64,000 nt of DNA from the NCBI RefSeq assembly GCF_020829595.1, contig NZ_JAIVFW010000017.1:58162-122161 (forward strand), written 5' to 3'. This DNA comes from Nostoc sp. CHAB 5844 (lineage in GTDB: Bacteria > Cyanobacteriota > Cyanobacteriia > Cyanobacteriales > Nostocaceae). This document shows, piece by piece, positions 26,963-35,909 of this stretch (position 1 is its first letter; every line of letters begins with the position of its first letter). The translations under genes were made by a program, and so were the position numbers. The notes under the pieces are model-generated. The model saw nothing but the letters and a program-made list of their open reading frames with translations, searched no databases and was not told the origin of the DNA.

Positions 26963-28495
26963 TTAAACTTGACTTCTTATGATTTTACCTAAAGAAGTTT
27001 TTGCAATTTCATTCCTAAATTCAATAATTCTAGGAATTTTAAAGTCAGCTAGTTTAGTTTTGCAAAAAGATAAAATTTCTTGCTTATTACATTCTCCTTT
27101 AATAACAATTACTGCCTTAAGCAATTCTCCATCTAGAGGACCTTTAACTCCCACTACTACAGCTTCCTCGACTTGAGGATGAGTCATCAAAACTGCTTCG
27201 ATTTCTATCGGATTTACCTTAGCTCCACCAGTATCAATCAATAATTTTTTACGTCCTGTAAGATATAAACGATTCTGTTCATCTTTTTTGCCTAAGTCAC
27301 CTGTAAAAAAGTAACCATTCCTGAACGCTTTTTTATTTTCTTCAGGAAGATTATGATACTCAGTTACTAATGTTTCGCTTTTAATCGCCAATTCTCCTAC
27401 AATACCAGGAGGCAATTCATTTCCTTCATCATCCATTACATTAATTTTTACATTATTCATCGGCCACCCAATAGAATCATACGGTAGCTCATCCGGTTCG
27501 CTTAAATTAATTGCAACAGAACCAGCTTCTGTACAGCCATAAAGTTGTCTAATGGGAATTTTAAACCGTTCTATAAACTTATCGAAAATATCTTTTGCCA
27601 AAAAATTTCCTGATGCAATACATAATCTTAGGCTAGAGAAATCTGCTGGAGTTTGATAAGAAGTACCTACGAAAATACTATACATATAAGGAACTCCTGG
27701 CAAAATTGTAATCTTCTCGGTTTCAATTAAGTTTAAAATACGCGGACAACGAAAAACAAATGGCATCACAACCGGAACATTATCTTGAATAAATTGCTCT
27801 AGAATTACTAAAGTGGCTCCAGTGGAAGTGGCTGCTAACAAGCATTCCCCAAATCCATAAGCATGAAACATTGGTACGACACACAAAATAGTGTCAGATT
27901 CCGTAATGTTCAGAGTGCTTACAATATTACTAGCCTCGTGAAAAATACTCTTTTGAGTACGACATACTCTTTTCGGTTTTTCTGTAGTTCCAGAAGAATA
28001 CTGGTAAAGAGCATATCCTCCATATGCGTTATAGGTTGTTGCTATCTCTTCAAACTCATCTGCTTCATTTTTGATGAGAGCATCGAATAGGAGATCGGAT
28101 GATGTCGCCTCATCAACAAGAATTAACTTTATTTTTCTGTCTGTTTGAGAGATAATCTGGCGGCAAACCTCGGACTGTGCTAAGTCGGTAATAATTATAC
28201 TAGCGCCAGTGTCATTAATACAGAAACTGATTTCGCTCTCTTTAAATGCTGGGTTTAAAGGCAGAGCAATTGCTTTTAATCGAGTAATTGCATAAAAGCT
28301 GATAATAAACTCTGGGCAGTTGGGCAGAATGATAGCAACACAGTCATCTTTTTTAATATTTAATAATTCTAAAGCTTTACTAAATCGAATAACCTGACTA
28401 TAAAGTTCGCGATAATTAATCCTCCGTTTATCATAAACAATAGCTGTTTTTTCTGGATATGCTTTGAATGTTTTATACAACAGTTGATTCAGCAT
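26963..28495 (-). CDS. AMP-dependent acyl/aryl-acid ligase (ACP- or CoA-loading)
   Basis: A 510-residue class I adenylate-forming enzyme. Motifs in order: the P-loop-like YSSGTTEKPKRVCRTQ (A3, with GxPKG altered to EKPKR), YGCTEAGSVA (A5), YFFTGDLGKKDE (A7), and the C-terminal SLGKII with the catalytic Lys near residue 502. There is no fused carrier, so it activates a free carboxylic acid and passes it to CoA or, more likely here, to the ACP encoded 300 bp downstream. Candidate substrates are anthranilate from trpEG or a short or medium acyl acid; the sequence alone does not tell. Confidence 0.87.
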   Translation of the reverse strand: MLNQLLYKTFKAYPEKTAIVYDKRRINYRELYSQVIRFSKALELLNIKKDDCVAIILPNCPEFIISFYAITRLKAIALPLNPAFKESEISFCINDTGASIIITDLAQSEVCRQIISQTDRKIKLILVDEATSSDLLFDALIKNEADEFEEIATTYNAYGGYALYQYSSGTTEKPKRVCRTQKSIFHEASNIVSTLNITESDTILCVVPMFHAYGFGECLLAATSTGATLVILEQFIQDNVPVVMPFVFRCPRILNLIETEKITILPGVPYMYSIFVGTSYQTPADFSSLRLCIASGNFLAKDIFDKFIERFKIPIRQLYGCTEAGSVAINLSEPDELPYDSIGWPMNNVKINVMDDEGNELPPGIVGELAIKSETLVTEYHNLPEENKKAFRNGYFFTGDLGKKDEQNRLYLTGRKKLLIDTGGAKVNPIEIEAVLMTHPQVEEAVVVGVKGPLDGELLKAVIVIKGECNKQEILSFCKTKLADFKIPRIIEFRNEIAKTSLGKIIRSQV

Positions 28496-28787
28496 AAGAC
28501 ACCATAAAGATAAATTTGTGAACGTTAAGTTCCAAAACTGTTTACTTTAACAGACTCTTTACGAGTTTTCCCAAAATGTTCAGTTTTTGCCTTACTACTT
28601 TTTATCTATCTAATAATACGGCAGAATTTACAACGAAAAACAGAGTAGCTGATTTTGAGGTTCAGTTAATCTACAGATTGGTTCTTACACAAAAATTTGG
28701 AACAGGTTTTCTGACTCGTCAAGAATTGCTTATCTGAATAATTAAAAAACTATATTTCTTCTTTTCAAGTTTTTCAATTAGTTTACC

Positions 28788-29122
28788 CGATGTGCGACTT
28801 AATATTCCGTAACAAGTTTGTCGAATTGAAGAGGGTCACAATTGTGGCGATTAAGCCAAAAACAGACGGTATGAGCTAAAATCTTACGATTGAGGCGACT
28901 GGTTAGATGCCACATATCTCTGACTCGAACTTTCTATATATGGAATCTGTCAACAAGTTGACTAATTACGGTTTCAATTAGGCGACGAAAACGTTAGAAA
29001 ACATTTTTCCCTCATTCCGGTCACTGGTGATGATTTTCTCTCTCCAGATGCGATTTGTGGGAATTTTCTTTTCAATCATTCATACACTACCCTTGTGTAA
29101 CAAAACAATAAGTCGCACATCG
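28788..29122 (-). mobile_element. IS982-family remnant with intact terminal inverted repeats
   Basis: Perfect 14-bp ends CGATGTGCGACTTA (28788-28801 and inverted 29109-29122) enclose 335 bp. On the minus strand it encodes only the C-terminus of an IS982-type transposase: RRLIETVISQLVDRFHI, an in-frame TAG, then KVRVRDMWHLTSRLNRKIL and AHTVCFWLNRHNCDPLQF. It is non-autonomous but could still be mobilised. A MITE with similar ends lies at 56317-56460. Confidence 0.82.
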
Positions 29123-29175
29123 CGTTAGTTTATGTTGTGCAATTGTTTACTTGGTTTAAGCGTGAGTGTTTAAAA

Positions 29176-29312
29176 ATGTACGTAAATGGTGGGTTAGAGC
29201 GCTATAGAACGGGTCAAGAAAGTACACTATACAACTGTGATCAATTGGGTCAAAGCAGTTGGTGATAGTTTGCCGGATACACCTGAAAGTCTACAGAATA
29301 CGGTTATCATAA
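29176..29312 (+). pseudogene. IS1-family transposase, central fragment
   Basis: The plus strand reads MYVNGG, then, after a one-base shift, AIERVKKVHYTTVINWVKAV and GDSLPD: the helix-turn-helix region of an IS1-type transposase. This is the very part missing from the remnant at 17079-17670. No other part of the gene is present here. Confidence 0.7.
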
Positions 29313-29656
29313 CAGCACTAACTGTATATTAACAGTATCAGTTAGTTTACGATAGTAGCTAAATATAAAAAAAATCTAAAAATTTTAACCTAATACTCGT
29401 TATGCCTTATGTAGCTTCGCTCTTATCAATTATTAAAAATTATTTATTACTTTCAAAAAGTATACATTTACATTCAAATATGCTGAATTTTTTTTAAATG
29501 TGTATTTTTGTAAAATTTTCTAGTGATATTGCGTAAAGCTATCAGTTAGCCATGATTAGTTTGTATAAGATTTTCTAAACGTGTAATAACAGCCTAAAAC
29601 ACTGTTGGACAGGAAGATCTTTGCTAAAAACACATATTCTTGCAGGAGTAAGTTAT

Positions 29657-29782
29657 ATGAAAATAAATAATAACAATAACGGGTCAAAAGTTTTTATTGT
29701 AGACTTCAAATTAGTGAGTCTGAAAAAAATGTTGTTAAGCCTTGAGCATCTAAAAATATACTCAGGGCAAGCGCCTCTATAG
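29657..29782 (+). CDS. Possible 41-residue peptide
   Basis: ATG at 29657 is preceded by AGGAG with an 8-nt spacer, a good ribosome site in a region otherwise full of stops. The frame encodes 41 residues: an Asn-rich start (MKINNNNNGSK), a hydrophobic-basic middle (VFIVDFKLVSLKKMLLSL) and the end YSGQAPL. It could be a small regulator or leader, a precursor peptide, or the surviving 5' end of a lost gene. I recognise no family. Confidence 0.35.
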   Translation: MKINNNNNGSKVFIVDFKLVSLKKMLLSLEHLKIYSGQAPL

Positions 29783-30106
29783 TATAAAAATCTTTTAATA
29801 GCGAGGTTTGAGCGTTCTATTATTTAGCCTCTTTTTCGTCAATATCCTTTTTCAGCAGGAGTTTCAGAAAATCCATGCGTTCGTCTTGAAAATATACTAG
29901 ACTCAACACTACAAAAGGAAACAACCTAAAAAAGAAACAATAGAGTATAGCTATATTAGTGAAAGATACATAATATAGTCTCAACTACAGTCTATAAGTA
30001 TCTACAGTATTAACTTATTCCACTATTCTAGAAATCCTCAATCTTTGTCGTAAAAAATGACAAGAAATCCTGATTTTTAGTTTTTAATTATTCTAAGCTT
30101 TTTCTC

Positions 30107-30394
30107 ATAAATATTACTAGGAATCGTACTATCCTTGATATATCTGCTATCCGAGTATTACGTAGCCTTACTCACTTACCTATTATGATTGACCCCAGTC
30201 ATACTACTGGCTTTTCAGAGTTTGTAACCTTAATGGCAATGGCAGCGATCGCAGCGGGTACTGATTCTCTCATAATTGAGGTACACCCCAACCCAGCAAA
30301 ACCACTTTTTGATGGGCTTCCGTTTCTGACAGTCGAAGCATTTGAGCAATTAATGCTTAAGTTGGTTCTCTTAGTCAAATTCTTTGGTCTTTAA
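30107..30394 (+). pseudogene. C-terminal remnant of a DAHP synthase (AroF/AroG-like, class with EVHP motif)
   Basis: The plus strand reads TRNRTILDISAIRVLRSLTH, LPIMIDPSHTTG, AMAAIAAGTDSLIIEVHPNP and then LTVEAFEQLM, ending at 30392-30394. This matches the C-terminal 90 or so residues of 3-deoxy-7-phosphoheptulonate synthase, the first enzyme of the shikimate pathway, including the DPSH and EVHP substrate/metal motifs. The N-terminal two thirds are missing and a stop lies just upstream. A feedback-free DAHP synthase is a common member of chorismate-consuming clusters, so this is probably a lost precursor-supply gene of this cluster. Confidence 0.8.
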
Positions 30395-31055
30395 GCTAAT
30401 AACAATAACGCAGCTGATATGTCAAAATTCGCGGCAAAAGTTTTCACCCTTGCAAGCTTATAAATTACTTACCTGACTGATGTGAAAATATGCCACAAAA
30501 ATTTCGGCTTTTACAACTTACTCAAATTTTTAAATACTTTTTTAGAAAGTATTTGAAGAATTGATGTTGTAGAATCACAGTATGAATTATGCAATTACCA
30601 TACGTTTCTATAGGCAAAGGCATTGCATCGAAATACAAAATAGTGCAAATTGAACAGGTAGTTTAGGATAAAGAACCTTGTCATATGAAAGTTTTACATC
30701 CTTTCCCCTTATCTAAAAAATTTGCAGAGTAATGTCACAGTTGAGTAGGCAACAAAATAACTAAAATGCACACAACGAAATTAACAGAAGCTTTTACCTA
30801 AAAATAGTTATGAGTCACAGGATTCTTTTAACGCTGAACGCAAGCGAATTGTTACATTGATGAACCAAATAAGGTTGAAAGGTTTACGTGAGAGCATTAA
30901 GAATGTGTTTCTTTCTTTAATTGTGTGAGTATGTAACACACCGCAGTATAAACAACATCTAGCAAAGAAAAACAGACGATATAACAAAGTAAGAACAAGC
31001 ATAAAAATTACTACACTTACCAAGATGATTAGAAAGCTAACAGAGAGATTGCAAT

Positions 31056-33257
31056 ATGAAAACTCTAATTATTGACAACTATGACTCTTATACTTTTAAT
31101 CTTTACCAATTAATTGCAAAAGTCAATGGAAAATATCCTACTGTAATTTACAATGATCAAGTTACATGGGATGAACTCAAACATTGGGAGTTTGATAACA
31201 TTGTGATTTCTCCAGGACCTGGTCGTCCAGAGAATGCAAAAGATTTTGGCGTATGTCATCAAGCCATTCAAAATGTACAGGTGCCGCTTCTAGGTGTTTG
31301 TCTTGGACACCAAGGACTTGGCAATGTGTATGGGGGAAAAGTCATCCATGCGCCTGAAGTTTGGCATGGTCGGCTTAGTAAAGTTTATCACAATGGTATT
31401 GATTTGTTTAAGGGAATACCTTCTCCTTTCTCTGTTGTGCGTTACCATTCTTTGCTAGTTTCAAATGACCTACCGGACTGTTTGGAAAAAGTGGCCTGGA
31501 CTGATGACAACCTTGTGATGGGGTTGCGTCATCGATCTTTGCCACTGTGGGGGGTGCAGTTTCATCCAGAATCAATTTGTACTGAGTATGGACAAATTTT
31601 GTTAGAGAATTTTAGAGATATTACTCTAAAATTTGCCCAAGAACGAGGCAAAAGTCCAAGAAAACACTATTGGACAAGAGATAGCGGAAATATCCCGCCT
31701 TCAAATTCTTCTTGCCAAAAACAGCAGCAAAAATTTGAACTTTGTACGCACAAGCTGAATCTATGTCCTGATACTGAGCAAATGTTTGTAAATTTGTTTG
31801 GTAAATCACCAAATGCTTTCTGGCTAGATAGCAGCCGTGTGGAATCTGGTCTTTCTCGCTTTTCCTTCATGGGAGATAACAGTGGCGAAAACAGCCTCAT
31901 GATTCATTATCGAACGCAAACGCAGGAACTTACAATTACAAATTCTGATACTGTAAGTATTAGAACAGAGAGTATCTTCGAGTATCTTCAGCGGGAAATT
32001 GAACAGCGACACTGCCCATCTCATGATCTGCCCTTTGATTTCAACTGTGGCTTTGTGGGTTACTTTGGCTATGAACTAAAAGCAGAGTGTGGGTCTCAAT
32101 TAAACCATTCCTCATCTTTACCAGATGCAATGTTCCTGTTGGCAGATAGGATGGTTGCTATCGATCATCAAGAGCAAACTATCTATTTGCTCTGTCTAGT
32201 TCAGCAAGGACAAACAGCCTTAGCAGAAGTCTGGTTTGAACTGATTAAACATCAAATTTACGACCTTCAGCCTCTGTCGTCTATTGTTCCTGCGAAGAAA
32301 CAAACGCCTGTCATCTTTCGGTTAAGCCGATCTCAAAAGACTTACCTTGATGATATCCGGATATGTTTACAGGAAATTCAGGCAGGAGAAACTTATCAAG
32401 TTTGTTTGACAAACAAGATTCAGACAGATACGACTCCTGATCCACTAGCATTCTATCGTTCCTTACGCCGCATCAATCCTGCTCCCTATGCTGCATTTTT
32501 ACGTTTTGGCGATGTAGCAATAGCATGTTCATCTCCAGAACGATTTCTGCGTATTGATCGCCAAGGTTGGGTGGAAACAAAGCCCATCAAAGGGACGCTG
32601 CCACGAGGAAAAACACCCGAAGAAGATTTTATCCTGCGTGAACAATTACGCAATAGTGAAAAAGATCGAGCGGAGAATCTAATGATTGTGGATTTACTTC
32701 GCAATGATTTGGGACGAGTTTGTGCAGTGGACACGGTACATGTCCCTAAATTAATGGATGTAGAAACCTATGCTACAGTACATCAATTAGTAACGACCAT
32801 TCGTGGTCAATTACGCGCTGATAAGAGTACCATAGACTGCATTCGCAATGCTTTCCCTGGCGGATCTATGACAGGTGCGCCCAAGCTCAGAACTATGCAG
32901 ATTGTTGATCGATTAGAGCAGGAAGCACGAGGAGTGTACTCAGGGGCGATTGGCTTTTTAGGATTAAATGGTTCAGCTGATTTGAATATTGTTATTCGTA
33001 CCGCTGTGCTGACCTCGAAGCAGACCTCGATTGGTGTTGGTGGTGGTATTGTAGCGCTTTCTGATCCTGAGATGGAGTTTCAGGAAACACTACTGAAAGC
33101 CAAGGCGTTGATCAATGCTTTAATAATCGTAACCTCTGGATGCTGTGATTCTGACCAATATCATATCTGTGGAGTAGAAGCAGCATCTTTTAACAACTAT
33201 CAAAAAGGGCGTTCCGCTAAGTGGTTAATGGCTCAACATCCAATACTTTTCAATTAA
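31056..33257 (+). CDS. Fused aminodeoxychorismate synthase (PabA-PabB / PapA type)
   Basis: A 733-residue fusion: N-terminal class I glutamine amidotransferase (1-195; Cys82 in GVCLGHQ, FHPES around 174) and C-terminal chorismate-binding component (about 250-715). The active-site motif is PIKGT with Lys512, the diagnostic lysine of 4-amination in PabB-type enzymes, followed by RAENLMIVDLLRNDLGR and GGSMTGAPK. Hence it converts chorismate to 4-amino-4-deoxychorismate. Single-chain PabAB enzymes are common in secondary metabolism (PapA of p-aminophenylalanine pathways). It is followed 17 bp later by the mutase, so it is probably the first gene of the right-arm operon. Confidence 0.92.
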   Translation: MKTLIIDNYDSYTFNLYQLIAKVNGKYPTVIYNDQVTWDELKHWEFDNIVISPGPGRPENAKDFGVCHQAIQNVQVPLLGVCLGHQGLGNVYGGKVIHAPEVWHGRLSKVYHNGIDLFKGIPSPFSVVRYHSLLVSNDLPDCLEKVAWTDDNLVMGLRHRSLPLWGVQFHPESICTEYGQILLENFRDITLKFAQERGKSPRKHYWTRDSGNIPPSNSSCQKQQQKFELCTHKLNLCPDTEQMFVNLFGKSPNAFWLDSSRVESGLSRFSFMGDNSGENSLMIHYRTQTQELTITNSDTVSIRTESIFEYLQREIEQRHCPSHDLPFDFNCGFVGYFGYELKAECGSQLNHSSSLPDAMFLLADRMVAIDHQEQTIYLLCLVQQGQTALAEVWFELIKHQIYDLQPLSSIVPAKKQTPVIFRLSRSQKTYLDDIRICLQEIQAGETYQVCLTNKIQTDTTPDPLAFYRSLRRINPAPYAAFLRFGDVAIACSSPERFLRIDRQGWVETKPIKGTLPRGKTPEEDFILREQLRNSEKDRAENLMIVDLLRNDLGRVCAVDTVHVPKLMDVETYATVHQLVTTIRGQLRADKSTIDCIRNAFPGGSMTGAPKLRTMQIVDRLEQEARGVYSGAIGFLGLNGSADLNIVIRTAVLTSKQTSIGVGGGIVALSDPEMEFQETLLKAKALINALIIVTSGCCDSDQYHICGVEAASFNNYQKGRSAKWLMAQHPILFN

Positions 33258-33274
33258 AAATAAAAGTAAAAACC

Positions 33275-33556
33275 ATGAGTGAACTGGAAAATTTTAGACA
33301 AGAAATTGATGCCATAGATCGTCAGATTATTGGAGGATTAGCCAAAAGGTTTGAGATTGCTAAACAAGTAGCAATCTTCAAGAAACAACAAGGGATACCA
33401 ATGATGCAATCTGCTCGGGTAGAGGCCGTAAAACAAAGTCGCCAAGAACTAGGAATACAGCATGGCTTAAATGGAGAGTTTATGATTGCACTGTACAGTT
33501 TGATTATTCAAGAAACCTGCGTTATGGAAGATAAGATTATAAAGACGGACTGTTAA
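33275..33556 (+). CDS. AroQ-type chorismate mutase-like protein (PapB-like)
   Basis: A 93-residue all-helical protein beginning at ATG 33275, MSELENFRQEIDAIDRQI. The AroQ pattern is visible: FRQEIDAIDRQIIGGLAKRF in helix 1 with the first Arg, KQVAIFKKQQGIP with the catalytic Lys region, and IALYSLIIQETC in the last helix. Next to an aminodeoxychorismate synthase, the expected reaction is the Claisen rearrangement of 4-amino-4-deoxychorismate to 4-amino-4-deoxyprephenate, as PapB does; ordinary chorismate is the alternative substrate. Confidence 0.85.
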   Translation: MSELENFRQEIDAIDRQIIGGLAKRFEIAKQVAIFKKQQGIPMMQSARVEAVKQSRQELGIQHGLNGEFMIALYSLIIQETCVMEDKIIKTDC

Positions 33557-33621
33557 ATAATAGTAATTTTTTTGAAACATCCATACTCATGGGGTTTTTG
33601 ATGTGAAAAGCTACCGAAATT

Positions 33622-35037
33622 ATGACTTTAGAACCTTGCTCTTGGACTTACCTGGATGGGTGCCTCATACCTCAACAGCTTGCAAGTTTGTCAGCAGATA
33701 ACCATGCCATCAATTTTGGAACTGCTGCTTTTGAGGCATTCCGGCTGTATTACACTCCTAATAACTCGAAAATATTAGGGATAAATTTTCATCTCAACAG
33801 GTTACAGGTATCAATGTTATCTTTGGGGCTATCTTGCATAGAACCTGAAGAAATTACTCAAGCATTGTGGCAAACCATAAATCAAAACAATTTACAGCAG
33901 GGATATTTGCGCCTGCTAGTGTATCCTAATGGAAATTGTTTGGGGTTAGATCCTTCCCAACACCGTTCAGCAGCACTGATTTTAGCTTGGCGCACTCAAA
34001 ATTCAGGATTTTTAACACCATTGACTTTAGGAATTAGTCATATCCGTCGTCCCTCAGCTGGCTCTACCCTATCTAGAGCTAAAATCAGTGGTCTTTATGC
34101 CATCGAAGCGGCAGCTCATCGTCTCGCTAAAAGTCAAGGATTTGATGATGCTCTTATCCTTAACCCAGACGGAACCATCTGCGAGATGACTGGGGCAAAT
34201 ATTTTTCTAGTGAAAGACTCTATTTTATATACTCCTATTCTTCCTCAGAGTATTGACGGAGTTACAAGGCGTTTGGTGATTGAGTTAGCAAGTACAATGA
34301 GTATTCCTGTAAAAGAGGTACCTCTACCTCTTGGAGATTTATTAATAGCCGATGAAGTCTTTGTAACTGGAACTTATCATGGTATTCGTCCTGTTTCTGC
34401 TGTGGCTGGACAACTTTTTAATAATAAAATTCCAGGGCCAATTACTCAACAGCTTCAAGAGCGTTTTCAGAAAATGCTTGATAATCCAGAAGATGTAATG
34501 GCATCCCGTTGGCTAACAGGTTTGATTTTAGAAAAATCTACGTCAAAGCCTGTTCCTCAACTAAGATATCAAATTCGTCCTGCTCAGTTAACTGACGTTT
34601 CTGCTTTAGTTTTATCTATTAGTTCTCTAATAGCAGAACTAAGAGGTGTTTCAGAGATACAACTTCCTACAGAATCTACAGAAGTTTGTCAGCGTATAAT
34701 TCAAGGACACTCTTCTGGTGCTATTTTTATTGCCCATTTAGAGCAAGAGGATCATTCTATCCTTGGTTTAATTACTTTAACTGTGCAAGAAGCGATCCAT
34801 GTAGGAGGTACCTACGGACTAATTCAAGAACTATGGGTTCATCCAGCTTATCGAAATCAAACTATTGGTGAAAACTTGATTCGATCTGTTGAAATGTATT
34901 GTCGTCAACAAGGGCTATCTCAGATAGAAGTTGGTTTACCAAACTTTAGTTTCCATAACTTCTCTAGTACCCATCATTTTTATCAGAAAAGTGGCTTTCT
35001 GGATTCTGGTTCTCGAATGAGAAAGATGCTTAAATAA
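33622..35037 (+). CDS. Class IV (branched-chain type) aminotransferase fused to a GNAT acetyltransferase
   Basis: A 471-residue fusion. Residues about 1-290 are a fold-type IV PLP aminotransferase: INFGTAAFEAFRLYY, the PLP lysine Lys154 in SRAKISGLYA, GTICEMTGANIFLV and EVFVTGTYHGIRPVSAV. These point to the IlvE branch rather than the PabC lyase branch. Residues about 310-471 are a GNAT domain with the acetyl-CoA-binding segment ELWVHPAYRNQTIGENLI and a terminal FYQKSGF. The transaminase half would convert the alpha-keto acid from the preceding steps into an amino acid; the GNAT half could acetylate its ring amine or alpha-amine. The fusion is unusual. Gap to the mutase is 65 bp. Confidence 0.88.
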   Translation: MTLEPCSWTYLDGCLIPQQLASLSADNHAINFGTAAFEAFRLYYTPNNSKILGINFHLNRLQVSMLSLGLSCIEPEEITQALWQTINQNNLQQGYLRLLVYPNGNCLGLDPSQHRSAALILAWRTQNSGFLTPLTLGISHIRRPSAGSTLSRAKISGLYAIEAAAHRLAKSQGFDDALILNPDGTICEMTGANIFLVKDSILYTPILPQSIDGVTRRLVIELASTMSIPVKEVPLPLGDLLIADEVFVTGTYHGIRPVSAVAGQLFNNKIPGPITQQLQERFQKMLDNPEDVMASRWLTGLILEKSTSKPVPQLRYQIRPAQLTDVSALVLSISSLIAELRGVSEIQLPTESTEVCQRIIQGHSSGAIFIAHLEQEDHSILGLITLTVQEAIHVGGTYGLIQELWVHPAYRNQTIGENLIRSVEMYCRQQGLSQIEVGLPNFSFHNFSSTHHFYQKSGFLDSGSRMRKMLK

Positions 35038-35315
35038 GTAAATTTACTCATAAAACTATAAACCAGATATCAAAGAATTTACTGTGGATTTAATGTGTAG
35101 TGGAGATGGAGAATGCAGTAATTTCAAGGTATTTGAAGATTTAATCCGTGTCTATCACGGTAAACAGAGATTGCATCTAATAACATTGAGTTCTTGAGTT
35201 TCAATGATACAGCAGACTTTATTATTCACAAACTATGTTCATCGGAGGGCAAAATTATTAATTTATTTGAAAACATTGTTTTGCAGTTGACTGTGTCTAA
35301 ATAGGAAACAAAATT

Positions 35316-35909
35316 ATGAGCAGTATCATCTTCGCTACCTTAGGTCCTTCAGGAACCTGCCACGAGCTTGCCACTAATTCATACATCGAGTTTCAGCAAA
35401 TCTCACATGCAAAAGTAGAACTGGTTAGTGACTTCGTAGAAGCGTTGGAATGGCTCCGTCAAGGTAAGTTTGATTTGATCGTGCAGAACGCTGCTCATCC
35501 AGAAGTCTATCAGTTAATAGAGAAGTATTTTCGGGAAGTATTTGTAATTGACACTTTCCTGTTTCCAACTAAAGAAATGGCTGTGCTGAAGCGGCGTGAT
35601 GTGGAGCATCCACGCTGCCTTGGTTTGATGCCATCTACACGTGGCTATGTTAACACAAGCCGATGGGAAACTACTGTATATGAAACCTCAAACCCCGTTG
35701 TAGCACATCATCTGCTCATGGGTAAGTACGACAGTGGAATTACCTTCAAGCACTACGCTGAAGAACACGAGGATCTGCTCGTAGTTGACGAGGTGATCGG
35801 ATTTATCTATACTCCTTGGCTTGTATATGGTCGACAACGACGTAGCGGAAATGAGGTGATTGGCATTCGGAATCCGCTACTATTCTTGAAACAGCCAATA
35901 GTTATTTAA
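35316..35909 (+). CDS. BacA/AerD-type prephenate decarboxylase-like protein
   Basis: A 197-residue protein with good start support (AGGAAAC before ATG 35316). It opens with ATLGPSGTCHELATNSYIEF, the signature shared by prephenate dehydratases and the non-aromatising prephenate decarboxylases (BacA of bacilysin, AerD of aeruginosins), and has their length (about 200) rather than that of a dehydratase with an ACT domain. The typical dehydratase TRF motif is not seen. Known family members remove the C1 carboxylate and keep the ring non-aromatic. Beside an aminodeoxychorismate synthase and mutase, the likely substrate is 4-amino-4-deoxyprephenate; the substrate change is inference. Confidence 0.75.
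   Translation: MSSIIFATLGPSGTCHELATNSYIEFQQISHAKVELVSDFVEALEWLRQGKFDLIVQNAAHPEVYQLIEKYFREVFVIDTFLFPTKEMAVLKRRDVEHPRCLGLMPSTRGYVNTSRWETTVYETSNPVVAHHLLMGKYDSGITFKHYAEEHEDLLVVDEVIGFIYTPWLVYGRQRRSGNEVIGIRNPLLFLKQPIVI

Noticed and set aside
33622..34500. Aminodeoxychorismate lyase (PabC) for folate
   Set aside because: Class IV fold is shared, but the FEAFRLYY and GTYHGIRPVSAV segments are closer to branched-chain aminotransferases and the GNAT fusion and context argue against folate.
17770..35909. Phenazine pathway (PhzE-like fusion)
   Set aside because: TrpE-TrpG order resembles PhzE, but no PhzD, PhzF, PhzB or PhzG-like genes are present.
31056..35909. Complete PapABC p-aminophenylalanine pathway
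   Set aside because: No prephenate-dehydrogenase-like PapC is found; the gene at 35316 has the BacA/dehydratase-type opening instead. A PapC elsewhere cannot be excluded.
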